From NCBI GenBank assembly GCA_963640685.1, contig CAVIAA010000003.1:59614-123613 (forward strand): 64,000 bases of DNA, given 5' to 3'. The position numbers and the translations under genes are program-made. This stretch comes from SFEL01 sp963640685 (GTDB taxonomy: Bacteria > Bacillota > Clostridia > Christensenellales > CAG-138). This document shows, in pieces, positions 50,710-58,588 of the stretch. Each line of letters opens with the position of its first letter. Position 1 is the first letter of the stretch. The notes beneath the pieces were generated by a model. It saw only the letters and a program-made list of their open reading frames with translations. It had not been told where the DNA came from and did no database searches.

Positions 50710-51579
50710 GTGACCGTAAAGAAATATACCGTTGGTCAAATGGCCGATCTGTGCGATATATCCAAAAAACAGCTGCGCTATTACGACCAAATAGGCCTCC
50801 TCGTGCCCGAATACAGAGACGTGATGACCAGCTACCGCTACTATACCGACAACCAGATCGAAGAGGTACTACTCATAAAAGAACTCAGAAGGCTGAATAT
50901 CTCTCTTGATAACATAGGAAAGCTCCTTGCAAAGCGCAACATCACGCAGCTGCAGACCGTGCTTCAGGATCAACTCTCAGCCCTGAGGGCAGAGATCAGC
51001 CGGCAGCAGCGCCAGTACGATCAGGTCGTCGACGCCCTGATACGCATAATGCAGAGCTCTGGCCTCGCCTCCGAGCAGTACCGTCATGATATAAAACTGG
51101 TGAACTTTCCAGAAAAAATGGTCTGTTTCACACGCTATGTAAGCGCAAGCAACGCAAACAAGCTCTTTATCAACCGAAGGGCAGAGCTGCTCAAGATATG
51201 CGAGGCCTGCGGAATACACATCACCGGCCCAAACTACGCCATTTTTCATTCCGACTACATGGAGCAGTTTGCCGAAAAGGACAAGGAGGTATACAGCGAT
51301 CTGGAGGTCTGCTATGAGTTTGCCGGCGCGCAGCCGAGCGCGAGCGGCGCAAAATATATAAGGACGATACCCTCCTTCAAGGCGGTATCCTGCCTGCATT
51401 TCGGTCATTATCGGAATATGATGCCTGCCTACCGAGGCATCGAGTGCTGGGCGGTAAAAAGCGGGCTTGAGCTTTCCTCAACATCGATAGAGGAGTATCT
51501 GGTCGGAGCGACCAACACATCCAACCCGAACGACTACATCACAAAGCTGTACGTTCCGCTAAAGGGATCAATACTGTAA
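50710..51579 (+). CDS. MerR family regulator with an effector-binding domain
   Basis: A 289-residue regulator beginning with GTG (AAGGAG upstream). The N-terminal MerR HTH has YTVGQMADLCDISKKQLRYY. A coiled-coil dimer helix follows (about 78-118), then a GyrI/BmrR-like effector domain (about 130-289). Such proteins twist promoters with 19-20-bp spacers. A promoter of exactly that type lies upstream of the next gene, the AspT-like transporter, and a related one precedes the P-protein operon that ends with this gene. It is followed by a terminator. Confidence 0.88.
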   Translation: MTVKKYTVGQMADLCDISKKQLRYYDQIGLLVPEYRDVMTSYRYYTDNQIEEVLLIKELRRLNISLDNIGKLLAKRNITQLQTVLQDQLSALRAEISRQQRQYDQVVDALIRIMQSSGLASEQYRHDIKLVNFPEKMVCFTRYVSASNANKLFINRRAELLKICEACGIHITGPNYAIFHSDYMEQFAEKDKEVYSDLEVCYEFAGAQPSASGAKYIRTIPSFKAVSCLHFGHYRNMMPAYRGIECWAVKSGLELSSTSIEEYLVGATNTSNPNDYITKLYVPLKGSIL

Positions 51580-51598
51580 CAACAAAATAAGCCTTATT

Positions 51599-51624
51599 CG
51601 GCCTCTGATAAGAGGCCGTTTTTT
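51599..51624 (+). terminator. Rho-independent terminator after the MerR gene
   Basis: CGGCCTCT, loop GATA, AGAGGCCG, then six T residues. Confidence 0.9.
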
Positions 51625-51798
51625 GCGTTATAGGATCATCGCATCCACCTTGACGCCGCGGAAAGGTTAAATTTTCCGTTTCATACAGCCTGGCACACGC
51701 CGTCCTCCGGCGCAGGCAGCATGGCAAATATAATAAAATCATCGGATATAGCTTTTTTTGTTTGTAAAGCCTGTTAAAGACATTCATCGTGAAAAGTC

Positions 51799-51829
51799 TT
51801 GACCTTACCACTATGAGAAGCTGTAAGAT
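51799..51829 (+). promoter_or_regulatory. MerR-type promoter with a 19-bp spacer and dyad operator
   Basis: -35 TTGACC and -10 TAAGAT are 19 bases apart, longer than the 17 bp used by ordinary promoters and typical of MerR-activated ones. The dyad ACCTTAC (51802-51808) / GTAAGAT (51823-51829), six of seven bases matched, spans the spacer as MerR operators do. It lies 23 bases before the transporter start, next to a MerR gene. Confidence 0.72.
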
Positions 51830-51852
51830 AAACTGGAATGGAGGAGTTGAAC

Positions 51853-52971
51853 ATGTCTCTTAGTTCTATAATGTGTTTGTTTCTTGTCCTCGCGATCGGC
51901 TATCTGCTCGGAAGCATAAAAATATGCGGCATAAAGCTCGGCGATTCCGCTATATTGCTCGTTGCAATAGTATTCGGTCATTACGGCCTTACCGTTCCGG
52001 CGGAATTCAAGAACATCGGCCTCGCCCTGTTTGTATGTGCCGTTGGCTTTATTGCAGGCCCCATATTCTTTGACAACTTCAAAAAGGGCGCCTTTTCCTA
52101 TATATGCATAGGCGCGGTAATAATAATCACGGGTGCGGTTTGTACCATCGGCAGCGCAAGGCTGTTAGGCATAAACGCTCCGCTTGCAATCGGCCTTTTT
52201 TCCGGGGCACTCACCAGTACGCCCGCTCTCGCAGTCGCCGGTGAGGTTTGTGACGGTGTACTCGCCACGGTAGCCTACGGTATCGCTTATCCATTCGGAG
52301 TCATAGGCGTAGTATTATTCTGCCAGCTTGTTCCTAAGGTGCTTCACGCCGATATCAAAGCCGAAGCGACAAAACTCGCCACTGTTAAGGAGACACAAGG
52401 CGGATCCGAAGATCTCATTTTCACGGACGAATACGGCCTCATGTATTTTGCCATAAGCATGGTGCTCGGTATGCTCATAGCCGAGATCAACGTACCGCTG
52501 CCCGGCGGTTTTGAGTTTAGCCTCGGCACTTCTGGCGATCCACTACTTTCCGGCTTGATCTGTGGGAGATTCTTCCGCTTTGGCCGTTACTCATTTAAGG
52601 TTCCCGAAAGTACCTTGAACGTGCTTCGCGAGGTCGGTCTGGTGTTCTTCCTTGCGGGGGCCGGCACCAGCGCCGGGCATGGGTTCATAAGTGTGCTGAA
52701 AGAGTACGGCATAGTGCTTTTCGCCGTCGGCGCCTTTATAACGCTGGTACCGATGTTTGCAGGCTATCTTCTTGCCGTAAAGGCCTTCAGGCTGGACATG
52801 TTCAATGCGCTCGGCTCCATATGCGGCGGCATGACGAGCACCCCTGCCTTGGGTACGCTCATATCGGTAGCCGGAACCAGTAACGTCGCAGCAGCTTATG
52901 CGGCAACGTATCCCATTGCACTCATAGTCATAGTATTTGCAGTGCAGTTCATGTCTATGATATCCGCGTGA
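51853..52971 (+). CDS. Compact AspT/YidE-type antiporter
   Basis: A 372-residue membrane protein with two copies of the AspT/YidE/YbjL duplication domain (about 1-160 and 200-372), each of about five helices. Family motifs are GALTSTPALAVAG in the first half, FFLAGAGTSAG and GGMTSTPALGT in the second. The cytoplasmic TrkA-C (RCK) domains that usually sit between the halves in AspT (~560 residues) are missing; only about 35 residues link them. The start at 51853 has GGAGGAG six bases upstream. The family exchanges amino or dicarboxylic acids, which suits the amino-acid-like operon beside it. Confidence 0.83.
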   Translation: MSLSSIMCLFLVLAIGYLLGSIKICGIKLGDSAILLVAIVFGHYGLTVPAEFKNIGLALFVCAVGFIAGPIFFDNFKKGAFSYICIGAVIIITGAVCTIGSARLLGINAPLAIGLFSGALTSTPALAVAGEVCDGVLATVAYGIAYPFGVIGVVLFCQLVPKVLHADIKAEATKLATVKETQGGSEDLIFTDEYGLMYFAISMVLGMLIAEINVPLPGGFEFSLGTSGDPLLSGLICGRFFRFGRYSFKVPESTLNVLREVGLVFFLAGAGTSAGHGFISVLKEYGIVLFAVGAFITLVPMFAGYLLAVKAFRLDMFNALGSICGGMTSTPALGTLISVAGTSNVAAAYAATYPIALIVIVFAVQFMSMISA

Positions 52972-53147
52972 CCGGCGCTTTGGCATCGCTGCGAGACCTC
53001 TTTCAGTACTTATAGCCTTTTCACAGCTTTACCTCTATGTTCACTTCCCGAGTGACGTTCTCTTCGCCGCGCTGCTGGGCTTATAGCCCTCTGTGTTCTC
53101 CGCTTTTCCCCGAAGGCAAAAGCGCAGGTAGGCACAAAATAAAAAGT

Positions 53148-53185
53148 AAAAGACAGAGCAGACATTCGTCTGCGCTGTCTTTGTT
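53148..53185. terminator. Bidirectional terminator between the antiporter and the M24 peptidase
   Basis: AAAAGACAG..CAGAC and GTCTG..CTGTCTTT form a long two-part stem with tetraloop ATTC, flanked by A and T tracts. The 53000-53140 stretch before it has no gene. Confidence 0.8.
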
Positions 53186-53194
53186 TGGTGCATT

Positions 53195-54298
53195 TTACAG
53201 CACTATAAGATCCTTTGTGAAGTGGTTAAAGGACATTGCGCCAGTCTCCGTTACGCATACGGTGTCTTCTATGCGAACGCCGAAACGGCCGTTGTATACA
53301 CCGGGCTCGCAGGAGAAGGTCATGCCAGGCTCCAGAATGAGTTGGTTATCCTTGGAAAGATTGGGCAGTTCGTGACCGTCCATGCCCATGCCATGTCCCG
53401 TCCTGTGCGGGAAATACTGCGCAAGGTCGTATTTTGCAAGGTAGTTCCACGCAGCCATGTGTACGTCGCATGCGCGCACACCGGGCTTTATGGTTTCAAA
53501 GGCTATCTGCTGCGCCTCGCGTACGCGGTTGTATATCTCGACGTATTCATCGGAGGGCTTGCCGACGTGAAGCGACCGGGTTATGTCCGACCAATAGTGC
53601 TTATATGCACCGCCGAGGTCAAGGTATATCGCATCGCCGGGCTTGGCAACCGCGCTGCCGCTTACATGGTGGGGCGAGCCGGTATGCACGCCAAAGGCGA
53701 TCAGGTTGGAGAAGCCGTCCAGCATACCCTGCATCTGATACCAGTATTCTATCCATGTCTTCAATTCTGCCTCGCTCTTGCCTGAGCCAGAGTCTATCTC
53801 ATCTATGACCATCTTTACGGCCTGATCGCTCAGCTCGCCGGATTTCTTCATCAGCTCAATCTCATCGGCGCTCTTACGCATACGCAGTATGGTAAAGAGA
53901 TTGCTGCCCAGCACAAACTCTGCGTTGGGTATCGCATTGCGGATGAGATTAAAGGTGCGGAACTCAAAAGTATCGTCGATCGCTACACGGCCGCCGGTAA
54001 CGCCTATGGAATTGAGCAGCCCTTTCACATAGCTATTCATGTCATCGCCGTCTGTCCAAGTGCGCTGATCCTCAACGTCACATTCCTTGCAGGAGTTTAC
54101 ATGGTACATCTTTGGTACCGCAAGCACCGGCGCACCGTCCTGCGGCACAAATACCACCTGAAAACGCTCGTCCTTCTTAGGGGCATAGCCGGTCATATAA
54201 AACAGGTTGGGGGAGTTGCATATCGCTACACAGTCCACGTCCTGTTCGCGCATCGCCTTGCGAAGCTGTCCAAACCTTGCCTCATGTATGCTGTTCAT
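53195..54298 (-). CDS. M24 family metallopeptidase (Xaa-Pro dipeptidase-like)
   Basis: A 367-residue prolidase-fold enzyme with a creatinase-like N-terminal domain (about 1-130) and a catalytic domain. Metal ligands are Asp pair in YLDLGGAYKHYWSDITR, His in HRTGHGMGMDGHE, Glu in SCEPGVY and Glu in VRIEDTV. It is only distantly like the aminopeptidase at 28 kb. It follows two membrane proteins on the same strand (37-base gap), so its substrate probably enters through them. The creatinase fold also serves non-peptide amidines, so a non-peptide substrate is possible. Confidence 0.88.
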   Translation of the reverse strand: MNSIHEARFGQLRKAMREQDVDCVAICNSPNLFYMTGYAPKKDERFQVVFVPQDGAPVLAVPKMYHVNSCKECDVEDQRTWTDGDDMNSYVKGLLNSIGVTGGRVAIDDTFEFRTFNLIRNAIPNAEFVLGSNLFTILRMRKSADEIELMKKSGELSDQAVKMVIDEIDSGSGKSEAELKTWIEYWYQMQGMLDGFSNLIAFGVHTGSPHHVSGSAVAKPGDAIYLDLGGAYKHYWSDITRSLHVGKPSDEYVEIYNRVREAQQIAFETIKPGVRACDVHMAAWNYLAKYDLAQYFPHRTGHGMGMDGHELPNLSKDNQLILEPGMTFSCEPGVYNGRFGVRIEDTVCVTETGAMSFNHFTKDLIVL

Positions 54299-54334
54299 GT
54301 TGTTATTCTCCTTTTCTTTTTACTTTTGTATTTA

Positions 54335-54994
54335 TCACTTGCCATCTGCAGCTTTTTTCTTCTTATATATGCAGTGTGCGCCCATGCCTCCCGCTATTAC
54401 GCAAAACAGAGGTATTATGCCGGAAGGTATACCGGCAAGCTTGGCTATGCCGAAGCAGGCTATAACAAGCACTATTATGACCCCGCCGGAGAGCTTGTCC
54501 TTCTGTGCCATGTTGGTATAGACGGCAGCAAAAAGGGCGGGAAGCATATATGTAAAGCTGTCATTCACAAACTTCGGGAACAGAGGGATTATCGCCTGAC
54601 CGATAAAAGTAAACAGGGTAACTATCAGGAATGAGACCAATACTGAGGCTGCAACACCTATGACCGCCATAACATCTCCCTTAGGGGTGGTCGGCTCGGT
54701 GCCGGAGGCCTTCTGCGCCATGGTTATCGCCGGAATCCTTATATCGCCTATGCTGCCGGCAACGAAGGACATGTAGGTACCTGCGGTGCCGAGGGCAGGG
54801 AAGAAAGATATCGGCTGTACTAACCAGCTAAAGAAGTAGGTCGCCGCCAATATGCCCCATAGCGCAAACAATACTGAAAGTTCAGGCATGGCATCATATG
54901 CTATTGATACATATAACGCAGGTAGGAAATTCGCAACTATCGCGAGAATGGTCGTTATGGTACCTATTCTTACAGATTTTTTGGTGAAATCCAT
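54335..54994 (-). CDS. Integral membrane protein, probable transporter subunit
   Basis: A 219-residue protein with about six predicted helices. The loop ATYFFSWLVQPISFFPALG and a Gly/Ser-rich motif AGTYMSFVAGSIGD lie in the first half; a polar loop with PTTPKGD follows near residue 105. No family was recognised with confidence. It sits 30 bases downstream of a DUF5058 membrane protein and upstream of the M24 peptidase, so the two membrane proteins may form one transporter. The basic C-terminus (KKKK) suggests a cytoplasmic tail. The ribosome-binding site AGGAGG is present. Confidence 0.72.
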   Translation of the reverse strand: MDFTKKSVRIGTITTILAIVANFLPALYVSIAYDAMPELSVLFALWGILAATYFFSWLVQPISFFPALGTAGTYMSFVAGSIGDIRIPAITMAQKASGTEPTTPKGDVMAVIGVAASVLVSFLIVTLFTFIGQAIIPLFPKFVNDSFTYMLPALFAAVYTNMAQKDKLSGGVIIVLVIACFGIAKLAGIPSGIIPLFCVIAGGMGAHCIYKKKKAADGK

Positions 54995-55024
54995 TTGTAT
55001 ACCTCCTATAATACGCTGTCGCCT

Positions 55025-55747
55025 TTACTGACCTATCAGGTACTGTATGCCGGTCGTGGCAAACATTCCTATCAACAAAGCCAAACCTATTGAAAGTTCC
55101 TGCATACGCTTGTTCTTTGCAAAGAATTTATTGATGAGCACCATTGATATGGCAGATATCACGGCCGCAACTATGAAATACGGGTTTATTGTCTTTTTCC
55201 AAATGCTGTTTACGAACAGATATCCGAAAATACCGAAGGTCGTGCCGTTCATCAGAGTCTTTATCCACTTTGAATCGTACTTGCTGTTCAGTTTTACTAC
55301 GACGGAGCTCATCTTGCCGGTAAACAGCAGCGCTACGATAAGCCAGCCGAAGTTATTGAGTGCCATTGCCCAAAGAGAGATCGCGAACGCATCTACGCCG
55401 AAGCTGTCACTGTTTGGAGTAGCGCCTATAAGTTCACAGGCGAGGGTTATAACGGATATTTCGGTGCGTCCGGCACCTATGTCATTCAGCCTCATCCAGG
55501 TTGTAGGCGCGCCGACTATGGTGATTATGGATATAAGCACTATCACCAGCGCGAGGGAAGGGCCTATCGCCGTTATCATCGCGGAGCGCATGCCGTTTTT
55601 GATGTCGGTTGATGGTATTTCCAGTCTCTTGGCCTCGCTGAGGGCCGCCTTAAAGAACCATGCAGCCTGAATAAGTATCACGAGCACCATAGCACCGGAC
55701 ACGATCCACATCGCCGGGCTGTTCATTATGCTTTGTACATTTTCCAT
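55025..55747 (-). CDS. DUF5058 family membrane protein
   Basis: A 240-residue membrane protein with about six to seven helices, recognised as DUF5058 from the overall pattern: SPAMWIVSGAMVL at the N-terminus, a membrane-adjacent segment IGPSLALVIVLIS, and the polar loop ACELIGATPNSDSFG. The start at 55747 has GAGAGG upstream; earlier ATGs (55798, 55765) lack one. The function of the family is unknown; its organisation with a second membrane protein and a peptidase suggests uptake of a small organic compound. It is divergent from the LysR gene. Confidence 0.75.
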   Translation of the reverse strand: MENVQSIMNSPAMWIVSGAMVLVILIQAAWFFKAALSEAKRLEIPSTDIKNGMRSAMITAIGPSLALVIVLISIITIVGAPTTWMRLNDIGAGRTEISVITLACELIGATPNSDSFGVDAFAISLWAMALNNFGWLIVALLFTGKMSSVVVKLNSKYDSKWIKTLMNGTTFGIFGYLFVNSIWKKTINPYFIVAAVISAISMVLINKFFAKNKRMQELSIGLALLIGMFATTGIQYLIGQ

Positions 55748-55994
55748 ACCTAAGTTACCTCTCATTTTTTCTTTGAACTGACTTGCGCGCAAACTCATAT
55801 ATGACTAATTTTTAATTTAACGGTTTTGTTGCAATTTTGCCACTACTATTTTTTTATAGCTTATAGGCATTCCCTATATTTCCCACATTATCCGGCTTCC
55901 CCGCGCACTTAGTCCTTTACAGCAGCGGCATAATATAATTATAATATTCGTAGATGATACTACTCATAAATTCTTTTTTGATGGAGGCATCCCT

Positions 55995-56861
55995 ATGACC
56001 CTTAATCAACTTAGGTATTTCAGAGCAGTATGCCAATGCGAGAGCATTTCAAAGGCAGCGGAAAAGCTGCATGTTTCCCAACCTACCGTTTCGGTTGGCA
56101 TAAAGACACTTGAGGAGGAGCTTAGCCTCACCCTTATCAGCCGACAAAATACAAGAATATTCATTACCGAATCCGGCATGAAGCTATACAAGGCGGTATG
56201 CGATGTTCTGGATTATCTGGACTCCGTTATAACCAACTTACAGCGGCAGGAGCGGCATGCCGACCTTGAAATACGCATAGGCGTCCCGCCAGTCACAGGG
56301 GTATGTATACTTCCCGACATAATAAACAAGCTGAACGAAAGGGACGATGCCGTACGTCTTAACGCGATAGAGGACAGCTACGTCAAGCTGTTAAAAATGG
56401 TGCATACCGAGCTTATAGACTGCACACTCTGCCTTGATGACGGCGACAAAATATTCGACCTCAGGTACGATTACGTCGCCTCGCTTGAGCTTTGCTTCTG
56501 TGTGAACCGTTCCAGCCCGCTTTCTCTCCTAAGCTCCGTCAGCTTTGAACAGGTACGCAAAATGCCTATAGCTTCGCTTGAAAACGATTCCTACAACTTC
56601 AAAAAAGTATCCATTCTATACAAAAAATACGGCTGCACGCCGAATATAATCTTTCAGTCAAACAGGCCGTATTCAATAATCGAATTTGTCCGCCGCTCGC
56701 CCGAGTGCGGTATGTTCCTGCCGCGGGAGCTTGTTAAGCCGTACGACAAAATAGTTCCCCTTTCTCTGGAGCCCAAGCAATACATGGATATTTGCATAGC
56801 ATACCGTCCGGAGTCACTGGATAATTTCAGGTTCCGTTCATTCATAGATCTGCTCATTTAG
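55995..56861 (+). CDS. LysR family transcriptional regulator
   Basis: A 288-residue LysR regulator: HTH CESISKAAEKLHVSQPTVSV (about 15-35) and a substrate-binding effector domain. GATGGAGG lies upstream of the ATG. It is divergent from the DUF5058-M24 operon with 247 AT-rich bases between (55748-55994), the usual arrangement for a LysR protein and its target. It is likely to respond to the compound that operon handles. Confidence 0.9.
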   Translation: MTLNQLRYFRAVCQCESISKAAEKLHVSQPTVSVGIKTLEEELSLTLISRQNTRIFITESGMKLYKAVCDVLDYLDSVITNLQRQERHADLEIRIGVPPVTGVCILPDIINKLNERDDAVRLNAIEDSYVKLLKMVHTELIDCTLCLDDGDKIFDLRYDYVASLELCFCVNRSSPLSLLSSVSFEQVRKMPIASLENDSYNFKKVSILYKKYGCTPNIIFQSNRPYSIIEFVRRSPECGMFLPRELVKPYDKIVPLSLEPKQYMDICIAYRPESLDNFRFRSFIDLLI

Positions 56862-56927
56862 CATAGCGCCTTTCTTCATGCAAAACGCACCCCACCCAAA
56901 TGGCCTGGGGGCAGTTTTTGTACAACC

Positions 56928-56956
56928 GCCGCCCCCACACGGGGGCGGCTTGTTTT
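56928..56956 (+). terminator. Terminator after the LysR gene
   Basis: A perfect 9-bp stem GCCGCCCCC/GGGGGCGGC with loop ACAC, followed by TTGTTTT. A weaker hairpin with a GTTTTTG tract lies just before, at about 56890-56920. The MATE gene ends 10 bases on from the opposite side. Confidence 0.75.
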
Positions 56957-56965
56957 ATGCCTATA

Positions 56966-58291
56966 TCAGCTTGCACTGCACAGGCTCGCTATGCTCCTTT
57001 TTTCCTCCGCCGCGGCATATACCGCCACCAGCAGCTCGGTTATCGGCATCGCAAGCCAGAGCGAGCCCGCGCCGAACGCGGCGGGCAGCAGCATTATCAA
57101 TATGCCGCTTATCACCAGCCCCCGCCCGACAGACACGGCAAACGCCGCGCGCGGGTTTATGGTCGCCTGAAAATAATAGGTCGAGAATATATTAAACGGC
57201 AGCAGCAGGAAGGAAAGCGCGTAGGTTCGAACAATCGAGGGCGCCATCGCAAGTATTTCCTCCGTCGGAGCCATAAAAATGCGTATATAGAGGTTTGGGC
57301 AGGCCATGCTCAGCGCCGTCCAGAACACCCCGAAGAACGCCACGGTAAGCAGCGCAAGGTGCAGCGTTTCCCTTATCCGCCCGCCGTTGCCCGCGCCGTA
57401 GTTGGTGGAGATTATCGGCTGAGCCGCCTGACCGACGCTGTACGCGCAGCACTGAACGAAGGTGCTCACCTGAATTACCGGCGCGTATATCGAAAGGGCG
57501 CTTGCGCCGAGGTATTTCATTATCTGCCGGTTGAACAGCACCGTTAAAACGCCCATCGCAACGTCGATAAAAAATGTGGAAAAGCCGGTCACGGATATCT
57601 CGCGCAGCTTTTTCGTCACCCCTTCCGGCTTTACCAGCCTAAGGGTGTTCCTCCGCCCAAAAAAGTGCGTGAGCATCACGACAAAGGATATTCCGGAGCC
57701 TATCGCGGTCGCGAGCCCCGCGCCGTATATGCCCATATCGCAGGGAAATACGAATATGTAATCCCCGAATACGTTGAATATGCCGCCCAGGAGCACGCCG
57801 AGCGTTGCAAGCCCGGGGTCGTTGTCGTTCCGCAAAAACGCCGCAAGCAGCTGGTTAAACAAAAACAGCGGAAAAACATACTTTATCGGGCGCATATACT
57901 CCTGCGCAAACGCAAGCAGCGTTTCGTTTGCGCCAAAGAAGGTCAGCAACGGCCGCTCAAAGCACATTACGCCGACCCATGCGAATATAGACAGCACGAG
58001 AGCACCTATAACCGCCGCCGTGAAATACCGGTTTTCGCTGCCGTCCGCCCCGCTGCCCCGCTTTGTGCTGAATATCACGCTTCCGCCTATGCCTACGAGC
58101 AGCCCGAGGCTGTATATTATATTCCACACCGGCGCAACCACCGCAAGCGCCGCCGTCCCCTCCGGCCCCTGATATTGCCCGACCATCGCCATATCCACGA
58201 TGGAATAAATCGAAGATATCATCGCGCTGCCGAATGCCGCCGAAAGGTACTTTAAGTACATCGGCTTTATTTTTCCGTTCAGAAGATCCAT
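56966..58291 (-). CDS. MATE family efflux transporter
   Basis: A 441-residue exporter with about twelve helices in two homologous halves, ending in a basic tail. The typical N-terminal stretch MISSIYSIVDMAMVGQY and ALAVVAPVWNIIYSLG identify the family. Members expel cationic drugs or metabolites with Na+ or H+. The start at 58291 is preferred because GGAGG lies 8 bases before it; ATG at 58297 is only 2 bases away from it. A hairpin with a T-tract directly upstream suggests control by attenuation. Confidence 0.9.
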   Translation of the reverse strand: MDLLNGKIKPMYLKYLSAAFGSAMISSIYSIVDMAMVGQYQGPEGTAALAVVAPVWNIIYSLGLLVGIGGSVIFSTKRGSGADGSENRYFTAAVIGALVLSIFAWVGVMCFERPLLTFFGANETLLAFAQEYMRPIKYVFPLFLFNQLLAAFLRNDNDPGLATLGVLLGGIFNVFGDYIFVFPCDMGIYGAGLATAIGSGISFVVMLTHFFGRRNTLRLVKPEGVTKKLREISVTGFSTFFIDVAMGVLTVLFNRQIMKYLGASALSIYAPVIQVSTFVQCCAYSVGQAAQPIISTNYGAGNGGRIRETLHLALLTVAFFGVFWTALSMACPNLYIRIFMAPTEEILAMAPSIVRTYALSFLLLPFNIFSTYYFQATINPRAAFAVSVGRGLVISGILIMLLPAAFGAGSLWLAMPITELLVAVYAAAEEKRSIASLCSAS

Positions 58292-58311
58292 TTGCATTTC
58301 CTCCTTTGCAT

Positions 58312-58361
58312 CAAAAAAGCCGGGTAAGGAACAGACGTTTCAGTCTGCGCCTTATCCGGCT
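58312..58361 (-). terminator. Leader attenuator hairpin before the MATE gene
   Basis: On the minus strand AGCCGGATAAGG pairs with CCTTACCCGGCT around an inner hairpin CAGAC/GTCTG and is followed by six T. It lies between the promoter and the ribosome-binding site, so it would stop most transcripts before the gene unless an antiterminating structure forms. A second possible stem GCTTC/GAAGC lies just 5' (58364-58400). No known riboswitch class was recognised. Confidence 0.7.
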
Positions 58362-58403
58362 GCTGCTTCTCCGAACAGCCCGCCCTCCGAGCGAACGAAG
58401 CAT

Positions 58404-58432
58404 ATCATAGCACTGTTCATGGCAAAGGTCAA
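58404..58432 (-). promoter_or_regulatory. Promoter for the MATE leader
   Basis: Minus-strand -35 TTGACC and -10 TATGAT with a 17-base spacer. The transcript would start near 58397 and have a leader of about 105 bases. Confidence 0.65.
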
Positions 58433-58588
58433 GGGGTAAAGCAGGTTCTTTTTTATAGCACAATTTGTTATGTGTACTATGATTATGTATCGCTTTTCAG
58501 AATGTTTATGTGCATTTATAATAACATCAATAAATTTATTGCATGAGCCGAGCGGGGAATAGGCCGTGCAAAGATGGAGGATAAGTTA

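Noticed and set aside
58300..58409. A leader peptide of 18 codons before the MATE gene, starting ATGATATGC, whose stop falls in the terminator arm.
   Set aside because: Its ATG lies inside the predicted -10 box and has no ribosome-binding site, so it would not be on the transcript. It stays possible only if transcription starts further upstream.
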